This document shows, one piece after another, positions 16,576-26,570 of a stretch of 64,000 nucleotides of DNA. The stretch comes from a bacterium (GTDB taxonomy: Bacteria > Planctomycetota > SZUA-567): contig QKCJ01000040.1 in the NCBI GenBank assembly GCA_003245715.1, positions 1 to 64,000 on the forward strand, read 5' to 3'. The position numbers were made by a program, and so were the translations under genes. Position 1 is the stretch's first letter; each line of letters opens with the position of its first letter. Below the pieces are notes generated by a model, which worked only from the letters and a program-made list of their open reading frames with translations, searched no databases and was not told the DNA's origin.

Positions 16576-18066
16576 ATGAGCGCTGAAGCAGAAAATACAA
16601 ATGCACAGGGACAGGAAGCAATGGAACAGAGTGATTTTGCTGTTCTTCTTGAGAAAGAATTTAAACCGAAAACAGACAAGGCCAAATCAGCAGTTGAGGA
16701 AGCGGTTGGTACTCTCGCTGAAGAAGCTTTGAAAAACGTCAGCCTTATTTCAGATGATGTAATCAGCAGTATTGAGGCCATCATTGCAGAGATCGACAGA
16801 AAGCTCTCAGCACAGGTTGACTCAATCATGCACCACCCGGATATGCAGAAGCTTGAAGGAACTTGGCGCGGCCTGCACTATCTGGTGAATAACACCGAGA
16901 CCGATGAATCACTCAAAATTCGCGTCTTTAATATTAACAAAAATGAGATCGCCAAGAACCTCAAGAAATTCAAGGGTACAGCCTGGGATCAGAGCCCGAT
17001 CTTCAAGAAGGTTTATGAAGATGAATACGGAACTCCTGGTGGCGAACCTTACGGCTGTCTGATTGGCGATTACTACTTTGACCAGACACCTCCGGATGTG
17101 GAGCTTATGGGAAATATCTCGAAGATCGCCGCTGCAGCACACGCACCATTTATTGCTGCGGCTTCTCCTGAGATTATGAATATGGAAACCTGGCAGGAGC
17201 TTTCAAACCCGCGTGACCTGACCAAGATCTTCCAGACTCCGGAATATGCTTCATGGCGTTCACTGCGTGAGAGTGATGATAGCCGTTACCTGAGCCTGAC
17301 CATGCCGCGCGTTCTTTCAAGGCTTCCTTACGGCAACAAGACCTGTCCGGTTGAAGAGTTTGATTACGAGGAAGACACCGACGGCGCAAAGCATGACCGC
17401 TATACCTGGATGAACGCTGCTTTTGCCATGGGCGTTAACATCAACCGCGCGTTTAAGCTTTATGGCTGGTGTTCATGTATCCGGGGTGTCGAGAATGGCG
17501 GAACGGTTGAAGGGCTGCCGGTTCACACCTTCCCGACCGATGATGGCGGTGTTGACATGAAGTGTCCTTCTGAGATTGCGATTACTGACAGGCGTGAAGC
17601 TGAGCTTTCCAAAAACGGTTTCCTTCCGCTCTGTCACTGGAAGAATACAGACTACTCGGTATTTCTCGGCGGGCAGACAATCAATAAGCCCACAGAGTAT
17701 GATGATCCGGATGCGACAGCCAATGCGAATTTGTCAGCGCGTCTGCCTTATATTTTCGCGGCCAGCAGATTCGCACACTATCTCAAGTGTATGGTTCGTG
17801 ACAAGATCGGATCATTCAAGGAACGTGCGGACATGCAGCAGTTCTTGACTAACTGGATCATGCAGTATGTCACCTCCGACCCGAGCGCATCTGATGAGGT
17901 TAAGGCAAAGTATCCGCTTAGTGCGGCTGAGGTTGTGGTTGAGGATGTTGAGGGCAATCCCGGTTACTACAGTGCCCGCTTCTATCTTCGCCCGCACTTC
18001 CAGCTTGAAGGGCTTACCGCTTCGTTGCGACTGGTTACAAAGCTGCCGAGCGAGAAGGGTGCATAA
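16576..18066 (+). CDS. tssC: TssC T6SS contractile sheath large subunit
   Basis: TssC pairs with TssB to build the sheath. Diagnostic segments include KLEGTWRGLHYLVNNTETD (about 96-114), MPRVLSRLPYG (about 244-254) and the C-terminal FYLRPHFQLEGLTASLRLV (about 471-489). The 496-residue length is typical. A GGAG ribosome-binding site precedes the ATG. There are 117 bases before the first hcp-like gene, including a perfect ACGTTAACGT palindrome at 18109-18118 of unknown significance. Confidence 0.97.
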   Translation: MSAEAENTNAQGQEAMEQSDFAVLLEKEFKPKTDKAKSAVEEAVGTLAEEALKNVSLISDDVISSIEAIIAEIDRKLSAQVDSIMHHPDMQKLEGTWRGLHYLVNNTETDESLKIRVFNINKNEIAKNLKKFKGTAWDQSPIFKKVYEDEYGTPGGEPYGCLIGDYYFDQTPPDVELMGNISKIAAAAHAPFIAAASPEIMNMETWQELSNPRDLTKIFQTPEYASWRSLRESDDSRYLSLTMPRVLSRLPYGNKTCPVEEFDYEEDTDGAKHDRYTWMNAAFAMGVNINRAFKLYGWCSCIRGVENGGTVEGLPVHTFPTDDGGVDMKCPSEIAITDRREAELSKNGFLPLCHWKNTDYSVFLGGQTINKPTEYDDPDATANANLSARLPYIFAASRFAHYLKCMVRDKIGSFKERADMQQFLTNWIMQYVTSDPSASDEVKAKYPLSAAEVVVEDVEGNPGYYSARFYLRPHFQLEGLTASLRLVTKLPSEKGA

Positions 18067-18183
18067 GCCAAAGGTAATTAAATCGGCCGGAGTTTTTAGG
18101 CTGAATACACGTTAACGTTATATGGGATAAAATTGTGTTGGCAGGGAAAATTTAGCAGTTAACTTTTTATAAAGGGTAGGAAA

Positions 18184-18768
18184 ATGGCTGAGAAAGATCT
18201 TACAAGCACCCCTCTTCTGGAAGAACTGGCAGGCAAGGGTGAATCAATGGCATCTGAGCTACTTCAGAGTAACAGCAGTCTCATGCAGGTTTATGATACT
18301 TCAGCATTTGAGTGTTATATTCAGTTTTCTGAAGATTCGCTCAAAGGTGAATGTACCGATAAGGCACACAAGGATTGGATCAGTGTTTACGGGCTTGATA
18401 TGGCCGCGGCTCTTCCGGTAAAGCGCTCACGCTCATCCGGCAGTGTCAACAGCACAGAACGCGTCAGCTTTGATGACATCAAGTTCACCAAGGCAATTGA
18501 CAAGTCAACTCCAAACCTGATTGGCTTTTGTGCCGCAGCAAAGACAAGCGATGCAACGATTCATATCTGCCGCTCGCTTGAAGGAAAGCAGCAGGTCTTC
18601 TTTGAGATCAAGCTTACCAAGTCTTTCATTTCATCATCAAGCATCATCTGTTCTGATGACGAAGCATCAATACCGATGGAACTGATTACACTTGATTATG
18701 ATGCGATCTCCGTGACCCAGAAGGTTGATAATGTTGAATTCAAATGGGATTTGAAGAAAAACAAATAA
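18184..18768 (+). CDS. hcp: Hcp-like T6SS tube protein with N-terminal extension
   Basis: Hcp hexamers stack to form the inner tube expelled by the sheath. The region from residue 42 (FECYIQFSEDSLKGECTD) aligns along its length with the downstream Hcp (shared TER..F.DI..TK..DK and the PMELITLDYDAISV / PMEAISMNYGKITV pair). An extra ~40 residues precede the fold. Such an extension would sit in or at the rim of the tube lumen, so this may be a specialised, capping or cargo-carrying Hcp; that is inference. AGGGTAGGAAA precedes the ATG. Confidence 0.85.
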   Translation: MAEKDLTSTPLLEELAGKGESMASELLQSNSSLMQVYDTSAFECYIQFSEDSLKGECTDKAHKDWISVYGLDMAAALPVKRSRSSGSVNSTERVSFDDIKFTKAIDKSTPNLIGFCAAAKTSDATIHICRSLEGKQQVFFEIKLTKSFISSSSIICSDDEASIPMELITLDYDAISVTQKVDNVEFKWDLKKNK

Positions 18769-18829
18769 TCAGTCTTTGCGGTGAAAAATTACAATTACGG
18801 TGCAGTTAATTAATATAAAGGAGAGTATC

Positions 18830-19375
18830 ATGTCATTTGACGGATTCATTCAATTTGATAAAGACGGCCTTGGCATTAAGGGTAGCTCAACTGATGATGC
18901 ACACAAGGGTGATGATTGCTGGTGCGGACTGCTTGGTTTTGATTTCGGTGTGGATCTTCCAACCATGCGCAGCAGTAAATCGGGTGGCTCGGTTACAACC
19001 GAACGGGCTAATTTCAAAGATATTACAATAACAAAAGAACTTGATAAGGCTTCACCGAAACTGCTGGAGGCTCTTGCCAAGGGTGCAATGATGAAGAAGG
19101 TTGTCATCGAGCTTTGCCGTCCGCTGGCTGCGGCTCTTGGCAGCGATGTGGTCTATACGGCTTATCTCACAGTGACGCTGGAAGAAGCCTATGTCACCAA
19201 GGTTGACAGTTTTTGTTCAGCCACATACGCCCTCCCAATGGAAGCGATCAGCATGAACTACGGCAAGATCACAGTCAAGTATCAGCAGCTTGATCTGGCT
19301 AAGGGTGGTGTGGGTAGCGCCAATGTTGAAATACAGTGGGATTGCAACACCAACCGGGGCTCAATGAAGAGCTAG
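18830..19375 (+). CDS. hcp: Hcp T6SS tube protein
   Basis: A 181-residue Hcp protein, probably the main tube subunit. It opens with MSFDGFIQFDKDG and continues with the Hcp beta-barrel pattern. The ATG at 18830 is preceded by AAAGGAGA, so an ATG 30 bases earlier is rejected. It lies 61 bases after the paralogue and is followed at once by a strong terminator hairpin, consistent with separate high-level production of tube protein. Confidence 0.93.
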   Translation: MSFDGFIQFDKDGLGIKGSSTDDAHKGDDCWCGLLGFDFGVDLPTMRSSKSGGSVTTERANFKDITITKELDKASPKLLEALAKGAMMKKVVIELCRPLAAALGSDVVYTAYLTVTLEEAYVTKVDSFCSATYALPMEAISMNYGKITVKYQQLDLAKGGVGSANVEIQWDCNTNRGSMKS

Positions 19376-19394
19376 CAATAATTATCTGTCTGAT

Positions 19395-19435
19395 GGTTCT
19401 GCCGGTTTGAATGTATCGGCAGAACCGTCTTTTTT
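19395..19435 (+). terminator. Intrinsic terminator after the second hcp
   Basis: A perfect 10-bp stem, GGTTCTGCCG (19395-19404) with CGGCAGAACC (19417-19426) and a 12-base loop, is followed by GTCTTTTTTT. It lies inside the T6SS gene run, between hcp and tagJ, and would attenuate transcription of the later genes relative to sheath and tube genes. Confidence 0.88.
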
Positions 19436-19513
19436 ACAGCATAGACCATGCTGTTTTTTAGTAAATTCATAACGTTAGATAATTGCGGTATAAACCAGGC
19501 GGGGGAGTTAATA

Positions 19514-20302
19514 GTGAATGCTGAAGAACTAATCAAAAATGGTGAGGTGCATCAGGCACTTGTTGAACTTAAAAAACAAATACAGAAGAAGCCGGCAGAT
19601 GGTAAGCTGCGGGTATTTCTTTATCAGCTTTTTTGTATCACCGGGGATTATTCGAGGGCGCTTACTCAGCTTAACCTCTGTTCTGAGATGAAAGCGCTTG
19701 ACGAGCTTGGCTGTGCGGCCGGGAAGATGCTCCTGCAGAATCAGGCCTTGCGCGAGGAAGTATTCAGCGGTAAAAAAACTCCGCTGGTCTTTGGTGAGCC
19801 TGCCGACTGGATTGGCGAACTGATTCAGAGCTGCGCTTATATTGCCCAAGGTGATTACGCCGCTGCGCAGAAACTCCGGGACAAATCCTTTGAGAGCGCT
19901 CCGGCTTCGGGTGGTACTATCAATGGCCAGAAGTTTGAATGGATTGCCGATGGCGATACTAGGCTCGGGCCGTGTCTTGAGGTTATTGTTGAAGGAAAAT
20001 ATTACTGGATGCCCTTTGTTTGCATCAGTTCACTTGAAATAGAAGAAGTTAAAGAGTTGCGCGATCTGGTCTGGGCGGAGTCGAGTATCGTCCTTAAGAA
20101 CGGCGGCAAGGTCTTTGCCTACCTGCCGGCGCGCTATAGCGGGCTAACGCCGGAGACTTCTGAAGATATAATGCTTTCGCGCAAAACCGAATGGGAAGAG
20201 AAGGATGGTGACTGCTGGCTTGGTTCAGGGCAGAAGATGCTTGCGACTGACGGTGGTGATTTCCCGCTTCTTGAAGTTAGAAAAATTATTTTTGCCGATT
20301 AA
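19514..20302 (+). CDS. tagJ: TagJ/ImpE-type T6SS accessory protein
   Basis: ImpE/TagJ proteins bind the sheath subunit TssB and assist ClpV-mediated sheath recycling in some T6SS classes. The N-terminus is TPR-like (AEELIKNGEVHQALVELKKQ, then LRVFLYQLFCITGDYSRALT), and the C-terminal half (GDTRLGPCLEVIVEGKYYWM, then FAYLPARYSG) is characteristic of the family. The start is GTG at 19514 with GGGGGAG 6 bases upstream; an ATG at 19448 would add 22 unconserved residues. It precedes tssE, the usual tagJ-tssE pairing. Confidence 0.88.
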   Translation: MNAEELIKNGEVHQALVELKKQIQKKPADGKLRVFLYQLFCITGDYSRALTQLNLCSEMKALDELGCAAGKMLLQNQALREEVFSGKKTPLVFGEPADWIGELIQSCAYIAQGDYAAAQKLRDKSFESAPASGGTINGQKFEWIADGDTRLGPCLEVIVEGKYYWMPFVCISSLEIEEVKELRDLVWAESSIVLKNGGKVFAYLPARYSGLTPETSEDIMLSRKTEWEEKDGDCWLGSGQKMLATDGGDFPLLEVRKIIFAD

Positions 20303-20320
20303 TAAAAGGGAAATGATTAA

Positions 20321-20818
20321 GTGTCAGAAGAACTCCTTGATGAAGACCCGATTCTGCCGTGTCTGATTGATCGGCTGACAGACAATGAACCTACCTCTCA
20401 GAAGGAGAGTCGGGTCAACAGGGCGTTTTCACTGCGGGCTTTTCGGGCTGCGGTGCTGCGTGATCTTTCCTGGCTTCTTAATTCAGTCACGATATTGTCT
20501 GAAGAAGACAAAAAGAAATACCCTTATGTTGCGGAGTCTGTACTCAATTATGGGATCAGCAGCTTGTCGGGGCATATGAAAAATATGGCTGAAGAAGCGC
20601 TGCTGCGTGCGTCTGTCACAGAAGCGATCAAGCAGTTTGAGCCGCGGATTATTGCAGACACCCTGGTTGTGACTATAATTCACCCTGAAGATAAATCCAA
20701 GCAGCGTCCTTCTGAGGTGTCGCTTGAAATCAGGGGGCTGCTCAACACGTTGCCGGTGCCTGAGGAGTTGTTTATCAAGACCGAGCTTGACCTTGAAGAA
20801 CAATCCTTTCATATGTGA
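20321..20818 (+). CDS. tssE: TssE T6SS baseplate protein (gp25-like)
   Basis: TssE is the baseplate wedge component related to phage T4 gp25 that helps initiate sheath assembly. Recognisable segments are ILPCLIDRLTDNEP, LRDLSWLLNSVT and YPYVAESVLNYGISSLSG. The C-terminal part carries the gp25-type LEIRGLL...PVPEELFIKTELD strand pattern. The start is GTG with AGGG about 10 bases upstream. It lies 18 bases after tagJ and 17 before tssF. Confidence 0.92.
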   Translation: MSEELLDEDPILPCLIDRLTDNEPTSQKESRVNRAFSLRAFRAAVLRDLSWLLNSVTILSEEDKKKYPYVAESVLNYGISSLSGHMKNMAEEALLRASVTEAIKQFEPRIIADTLVVTIIHPEDKSKQRPSEVSLEIRGLLNTLPVPEELFIKTELDLEEQSFHM

Positions 20819-20835
20819 GTTTTCCGAGATAACTG

Positions 20836-22704
20836 ATGGATGATAAATTTTTAAAATACTATAACAATGAGCTGCAGTATCTGCGTGAGCTTAGCGGGGA
20901 GTTTGCCCGGGCTTATCCGAAGATCGCCGGCCGGCTAGGCCTTGGCTCGTTCAACTGTGCTGATCCGTATGTCGAGCGGCTGCTTGAGGGGTTTGCCTTT
21001 CTGACGGGGCGCATCCAGTACCGCCTTGATTCTGCGTACCCGGATATCGCCGAGTCGTTATTGTCGGTTGTTTATCCACAGTTTCTGGTGCCGACACCTG
21101 CGATGATGATCGCCGGTTTTGATGCGGATATGTCTGAGGGGAGTCTGGTCTCCGGCTATAAAATCCCGCGCAAAACGGTTCTGCGCTCACGTCTGGGGGT
21201 TGATGATGAGACGCCGTGCAAGTTTACTACCGCAGCAGATGTCACACTCTGGCCGATTGAAATTAAAGAGGTTTCATATCTCAGCAGCAGTATCGGCGAG
21301 TTTGAGCTTCCTGGGCATTCGCGAGACTGCAAATCAATTCTGCGGATTAAACTTGGCTGTAATGGTGCGGCTAATTTTTCCGAGTTGCCGATGGAGTCAC
21401 TGCGTCTGCATCTGCGCGGTCCTGAAGGTGTTCCGGTGGCCTTGTTTGAAACGTTGGATTCTGATTGTTTCGGTGGCTGGCTGCGGGCTGCAGGTGGAAA
21501 AGAGTGGAGCTATCTTGGTGATTGTCCGCTGAAAACGGCAGGGTTCTCGGAAGATGAATCATTATTTCCGCATGATAATTATTGCCTGCAGGGATATCGG
21601 TTGTTGCGGGAGTATTTTGCTTTTTATCAGCGCTTTCTTTTTACGGATATTGTTAATCTGAAAGACGCGCTCAGGAAGTGCGAGAGCAAAGAAATTGAAA
21701 TAGTCCTGATGCTGCGCAAGAGCAACCAGTTGCTTGAGAAGAGTGTGGACGCGGAAAACATCGCCCTCTTCTGCGCGCCGGCAATCAATCTCTTTGAGCA
21801 TCGCTGCGAGATGATAACCCTTGATGATTATTCAGAAGAGTATCATATCGCCCCCAGCCGCACTAGGCCGCTTGATTATGAAGTCTTTGATCTTATCTCA
21901 ATACGCGGGCATGACCAGAGCATGGCTGACAAGATTGATTTCAAGCCGTTTTATTTTTCTGACTCTGTGCAAAGTCAGAGCAATTCTCAGGCCTACTATA
22001 TCACCCATCGTCATAACCGCCTGCATACGGATCTTGAGCAGAACCATGGCCGCAGTACCACCTATGTCGGCAGTGATGTGAGTATTTCGCTCGTAGACAA
22101 TCGCCGACAGGGGGCGGTTTCCAGGATGAAATATTTATCCGTCAGGGCGCTCTGCACAAACCGTGACCTGACCATACAGATGGCGCGCGGGTTAAGTTCT
22201 GGCGACCTTGTCTCTGAAGAAGGGCTGCCGGTAAAGGCGATACGTTGTGTTTATGGCCCGACCCTGCCACTGCCTTCTTTTTCGCGTGGGTTAATCAGTG
22301 ACAAATTGCTGAGCCATCTCTCGCTTAATTATTTCAGCCTTGAGGATAATGGTGATGGCAGGGGGACAGAAACGCTCCGGGAAATTCTCCGCCTCTATTG
22401 CCGCAACGCCTCTGCCGGGATTCAGAAACATATTGACGGGATTGATTCGATAACCTCCGAGCCTGTGATGCGGCGCATCCCGGGATATAATTATGGCGGC
22501 ATGGCTAGAGGTTTGCAGGTGAGAGTGCGTTTCAATGAAGCAGAGTATGAGGGGGCGGGGTGCTACTTGCTTGGTCTGGTGCTTGCCGAGTTTTTCTGCC
22601 AGTATGTATCGGTTAATTCATTTGTGGAAACGGTTGTTGAGTCTGTACAACGCGGGGAATTGAAAAGATGGAACGTGAAGCCGGGGCTGAGGACAATATT
22701 CTGA
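20836..22704 (+). CDS. tssF: TssF T6SS baseplate protein
   Basis: TssF is the large baseplate wedge protein that dimerises with TssG. The N-terminus has the family signature (YYNNELQYLRELSGEFARAY, residues 8-27, then PYVERLLEGFAFLTGRIQ). The C-terminus has GYNYGGMARGLQVRVRFNE and FFCQYVSVNSFVETVV. Length (622 residues) is normal. It overlaps tssG by 37 bases, implying coupled translation. Confidence 0.96.
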   Translation: MDDKFLKYYNNELQYLRELSGEFARAYPKIAGRLGLGSFNCADPYVERLLEGFAFLTGRIQYRLDSAYPDIAESLLSVVYPQFLVPTPAMMIAGFDADMSEGSLVSGYKIPRKTVLRSRLGVDDETPCKFTTAADVTLWPIEIKEVSYLSSSIGEFELPGHSRDCKSILRIKLGCNGAANFSELPMESLRLHLRGPEGVPVALFETLDSDCFGGWLRAAGGKEWSYLGDCPLKTAGFSEDESLFPHDNYCLQGYRLLREYFAFYQRFLFTDIVNLKDALRKCESKEIEIVLMLRKSNQLLEKSVDAENIALFCAPAINLFEHRCEMITLDDYSEEYHIAPSRTRPLDYEVFDLISIRGHDQSMADKIDFKPFYFSDSVQSQSNSQAYYITHRHNRLHTDLEQNHGRSTTYVGSDVSISLVDNRRQGAVSRMKYLSVRALCTNRDLTIQMARGLSSGDLVSEEGLPVKAIRCVYGPTLPLPSFSRGLISDKLLSHLSLNYFSLEDNGDGRGTETLREILRLYCRNASAGIQKHIDGIDSITSEPVMRRIPGYNYGGMARGLQVRVRFNEAEYEGAGCYLLGLVLAEFFCQYVSVNSFVETVVESVQRGELKRWNVKPGLRTIF

Positions 22705-23696
22705 ATGATATTGCCTCTGCAGGCAATGCGTACAAGTACAGCTTCTATCGGCTTTGCCGTGAAGTTGACAGGCAGAACGTCAATGTCCCTAGAATTGGCA
22801 AAAGTGTAAAGCCGGCGCAGGAGAAGATCCGCTTCGGGCAGGAAGCTTTTTTTGATTTCTCTCCTACGGCTTTGCGTGAAGCGTCAACTCTTTCGGGGGG
22901 CAGAGTCAAGGTTCTTGAACGGTTTCTCGGGCTTTTTGGGCCACAGGGTCCGATGCCGTTGCAGTTTACTGATTATGTCCGCTCAAGAAGCAATCATTTT
23001 CTTGATAGTACAATTGCGGATTTTCTTGATATTTTTCACCACCGTGCGGCGGTGCTGTTTTTTCGTTCATGGGCAATTGGCCGGGCTGAAGTCAGTTGTG
23101 ACCGTGCGGATGATGATTACTTTGGCGATTTCATTTCCTGCCTGATTGGGATGTCGCCGGAAGCGAGCCGTGGTCGTGATGCTTTGAGACAGAATGCAAA
23201 ATTATTCTTTTCCGGTTCATTGGCCGGGATTGTAAAGAGTCCGCAGAAGCTGGTGAAGATCCTCAATGATTTTTTCGGGGTGAAAGCTGACTTGCAGGAG
23301 TTTGTCGGTAAATGGTATCCGGTGCCGCAACTTAATCTTTCCCGACTTGGTTGCGGTGAGGCCCGGCTTGGCGAGAGTTCGTTACTTGGCGAGCAGTTTT
23401 TTGACGGTAATCTTAAATTCCGCATCAGGCTGGGTGTGATGGGCCTGAAAAAATATCTTTCACTCTTGCCTTCGGGAGAGAATGCCAGGATGCTTTTTTC
23501 ATGGGTTAAGCATTTCTTCTCGGCGGAGTATGAGTGGGACATTGAGCTGATAATTGAGAAGCAGGAGGTGCCGGTTAGTGTGCTTGGCGGCAACTGTCAG
23601 CTTGGTTGGACGAGCTGGCTTAAATCCGGGGAATACCAGCATAGTGAAGATCAGAATGTGTTGTACAATCTCAGCGGTAATGATAATAACAAATAG
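22668..23696 (+). CDS. tssG: TssG T6SS baseplate protein
   Basis: TssG partners TssF in the baseplate wedge. The family pattern is clear: YSFYRLCREVDRQN near the start, KIRFGQEAFFDFSPTALRE, RFLGLFGPQGPMPLQFTDYV, and FLDIFHHRAAVLFFRSWA. The start lies inside the end of tssF with GGGGA about 9 bases before the ATG. There are 59 bases to clpV. Confidence 0.96.
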   Translation: MEREAGAEDNILNDIASAGNAYKYSFYRLCREVDRQNVNVPRIGKSVKPAQEKIRFGQEAFFDFSPTALREASTLSGGRVKVLERFLGLFGPQGPMPLQFTDYVRSRSNHFLDSTIADFLDIFHHRAAVLFFRSWAIGRAEVSCDRADDDYFGDFISCLIGMSPEASRGRDALRQNAKLFFSGSLAGIVKSPQKLVKILNDFFGVKADLQEFVGKWYPVPQLNLSRLGCGEARLGESSLLGEQFFDGNLKFRIRLGVMGLKKYLSLLPSGENARMLFSWVKHFFSAEYEWDIELIIEKQEVPVSVLGGNCQLGWTSWLKSGEYQHSEDQNVLYNLSGNDNNK

Positions 23697-23755
23697 TATT
23701 AATCTTCAGAACCATACGTTTGATAATTGTTGACAGATTATAATAGGGGAATGAT

Positions 23756-26524
23756 ATGGCAGAAATCAGCAGGGCAAAAATGTTTGGCAAGCTTACGCGT
23801 CTGGTTTACCGTGCAATCGAGAGTGCGACCGTTTTCTGCAAGATGCGCGGCAATCCATATGTGGAGGTTGTTCATCTGATCCATCAGATTTTGCAGCTTA
23901 AAGATTCTGACTTGCAGCATCTTATCGACCACTACGGCCTTGACCATTCACGTCTGGCTACGGGTGTAACCACAAGTCTTGATGAATTGCCGCGCGGGGC
24001 GACCTCGATTTCGGATTTTTCTTCGCAGCTTGAGATGGGGGTCAAGGAAGGCTGGATGTATGCGTCGTTGCTCTTTAACCGTCCGGCGGTGCGTTCTGGG
24101 GATATAGTGGTCGGTTTTCTCAAGACAAGAGAGTTGCGCAATGTACTTACTGACATCAGCCCGGAATTTTCAAAGATTGATATTGATGATTTGTGTGAGA
24201 ACTTTGACAAGATTCTGGATAAGTCACCAGAGAGTACGATGAGTTCATCTGACGGTTCGCAGCTTACCGGCGGGGCGATTCCTGGAGAAACGAGTCAGGC
24301 GATTGCGCCGGCGCAGATGGGTAAGAAAGAAGCGTTGAAACAGTTTACCACCAACCTGACTGAGAACGCGAAGCTTGGCAAGATTGACCCGGTGGTCGGA
24401 CGTGATAACGAAATACGTCAGGTGATTGATATTCTCATGCGCCGCCGCCAGAATAATCCTATTCTTACTGGTGAAGCGGGTGTTGGCAAGACGGCGATTG
24501 TTGAAGGCTTTGCACTGCGGATTGCTTCAGGTGATGTGCCGCCGCCACTCAAAGGAGTTGATATTCACACGCTTGACCTTGGTTTGCTGCAGGCTGGTGC
24601 GAGCATGAAAGGTGAATTTGAAAACCGTCTCAAGCAGGTTATTGAAGAGGTGCAAAGCTCTGAAAAGCCGATTATCCTCTTTATTGATGAAGCGCATACA
24701 CTTATTGGTGCCGGTGGTGCGGCTGGCCAGGGGGATGCGGCTAATCTCCTGAAACCGGCGCTTGCCAGAGGTGAGCTTCGGACAATTGCGGCTACCACCT
24801 GGAGCGAGTATAAAAAGTATTTTGAGAAAGACCCCGCCCTGACACGCCGTTTTCAAAATATCCTTGTGGAAGAACCTGATGACAACAAGGGCGTGCAGAT
24901 GATGCGCGGCATTGCAAGAAACCTCCAGAAGCATCATAAGGTGCAGGTGCTTGATGAGGCGCTTGAGGCAAGTGTCAAGCTTTCACGCCGCTATATTCCG
25001 GCAAGGCAGCTGCCTGACAAATCGGTGAGTGTTCTTGATACTGCGTGCGCGAGAACTGCTATCAGTCATTACTCGGAGCCGGCTGAGATTGAGGACTGCC
25101 GCCGCCGTATTGAAGCGCTGGAGCTTGAACTTGATATCCTTACCCGTGAGCAGGAAGTTGGCGAGGATCATCAGAAGCGCCTTGAGAAGACCAATTCAGA
25201 TCTTGCCAAGTGCAAGGACGAGTACGAGGTATTGCGTAAGCGCTGGCTGGCGGAAAAAGAACTGGTTGAGAAAATCGTTGATATTAAGCAGCAGCTCAAT
25301 GCTTCTTCGGAGCAAGCTGAAGTGAAAAGTAATGGTGCAAGTAAAAATGAATCTGGCGAAACTCAGGCGGATACTGCCGAGAGTGCGCAGGAAGCAAATC
25401 AGGATAACACTCAGCCGCAGCTCTCAGAGCAGGCGCGTGCGGAGCTTCTTTCCGAATTAAAAGGGCTCGAGGTGAAGCTTGCTGAAATTCAGGGCGAGAA
25501 CGGCCTTATCCTGCCTTCGGTTGACCGGCAGGCGATTGCTTCAGTCATTGCTGACTGGACGGGTATTCCGGTTGGCCGGATGGTGCGCGACCAGATATCG
25601 CAGGTACTCAACCTTTCTGAGATACTTAAGGAGCGGGTTGTCGGGCAGGACCACGCGCTGGAGATGATTTCAAGCCGCATCCAGACCTCACGCGCGTCAC
25701 TTGAAGATCCCAACAAGCCTATTGGCGTCTTTATGCTTGCCGGCCCAAGCGGTACTGGTAAGACTGAAACGGCTCTTACTCTGGCACAGGCGCTTTATGG
25801 TGGTGAGGATAATCTGATTACAATTAACATGAGTGAATTTCAGGAAGCGCACACCGTTTCTACGCTCAAGGGCGCACCGCCCGGATATGTCGGTTATGGT
25901 GAGGGCGGGGTGTTGACTGAGGCTGTTCGGCGCAGGCCGTATTCGGTGGTTCTGCTTGATGAGATGGAAAAAGCTCATCCGGATGTGCATGAGATATTCT
26001 TTCAGGTCTTTGACAAGGGGCGGATGGAAGACGGCGAGGGGCGCATGATTGATTTCCGTAATACTGTAATCATCATGACAACCAATGCGGGAACTGATCT
26101 TGTAATGAATATGTGTAAAGACCCGGAACTTCTACCTGATGCGGAAGGATTGTCAGAGGCGCTGCATACACCGCTTCTGAAGGTTTTCCCGGCGGCTCTG
26201 CTTGGCCGTATCGTCACAATTCCTTATTATCCGCTCTGTGACGAGGTGATGAATAATATCATCAAGCTGAAACTCGGCAAGATTGTTAAGCGGGTGGCGG
26301 AAAATTATGAGGTGGTGCTTGAATACAGTGACGAGGTTCTGGCGCTTATCCGTGAGCGCTGCCGTGAGGTGGAGAGCGGGGCGCGGGTGGTTGATAATAT
26401 CATAACCAATACACTTTTACCGGAAATTAGTAGAAATTTCCTGGAATCCATGCTTGAGAAGAAACAAATCTCTTCCGTGTGCATCAAAGTTAATGAGAGT
26501 GAATTTAATTACAGCTTTGCCTAA
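23756..26524 (+). CDS. clpV: TssH/ClpV AAA+ ATPase of the T6SS
   Basis: ClpV disassembles contracted TssBC sheath using ATP. Domains in order: an N-terminal Clp repeat domain (1-150); AAA module 1 with Walker [10 protein letters not shown] (about 239-247) and Walker [11 protein letters not shown]; a middle coiled-coil domain (about 440-590) with a Glu/Gln-rich insert near 525-560; AAA module 2 with GPSGTGKTE and [13 protein letters not shown]; and a C-terminal D2-small domain. The 922-residue length is normal. Within a T6SS operon it is ClpV rather than the stress chaperone ClpB. AGGGG precedes the ATG. Confidence 0.96.
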   Translation: MAEISRAKMFGKLTRLVYRAIESATVFCKMRGNPYVEVVHLIHQILQLKDSDLQHLIDHYGLDHSRLATGVTTSLDELPRGATSISDFSSQLEMGVKEGWMYASLLFNRPAVRSGDIVVGFLKTRELRNVLTDISPEFSKIDIDDLCENFDKILDKSPESTMSSSDGSQLTGGAIPGETSQAIAPAQMGKKEALKQFTTNLTENAKLGKIDPVVGRDNEIRQVIDILMRRRQNNPILTGEAGVGKTAIVEGFALRIASGDVPPPLKGVDIHTLDLGLLQAGASMKGEFENRLKQVIEEVQSSEKPIILFIDEAHTLIGAGGAAGQGDAANLLKPALARGELRTIAATTWSEYKKYFEKDPALTRRFQNILVEEPDDNKGVQMMRGIARNLQKHHKVQVLDEALEASVKLSRRYIPARQLPDKSVSVLDTACARTAISHYSEPAEIEDCRRRIEALELELDILTREQEVGEDHQKRLEKTNSDLAKCKDEYEVLRKRWLAEKELVEKIVDIKQQLNASSEQAEVKSNGASKNESGETQADTAESAQEANQDNTQPQLSEQARAELLSELKGLEVKLAEIQGENGLILPSVDRQAIASVIADWTGIPVGRMVRDQISQVLNLSEILKERVVGQDHALEMISSRIQTSRASLEDPNKPIGVFMLAGPSGTGKTETALTLAQALYGGEDNLITINMSEFQEAHTVSTLKGAPPGYVGYGEGGVLTEAVRRRPYSVVLLDEMEKAHPDVHEIFFQVFDKGRMEDGEGRMIDFRNTVIIMTTNAGTDLVMNMCKDPELLPDAEGLSEALHTPLLKVFPAALLGRIVTIPYYPLCDEVMNNIIKLKLGKIVKRVAENYEVVLEYSDEVLALIRERCREVESGARVVDNIITNTLLPEISRNFLESMLEKKQISSVCIKVNESEFNYSFA

Positions 26525-26570
26525 CGCTGCCAGGACGATAAATAGCGGGAATTAATGATAGGAGTATATC

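Noticed and set aside
18109-18118. ACGTTAACGT palindrome before hcp as an operator; ACGTTAA also occurs near 43255
   Set aside because: Only one full copy and no link to a regulator; the second match is partial and probably chance.
23717-23750. TTGACA followed by TATAAT before clpV as a promoter
   Set aside because: The boxes are only 3 bases apart, so they cannot form one sigma70 promoter.
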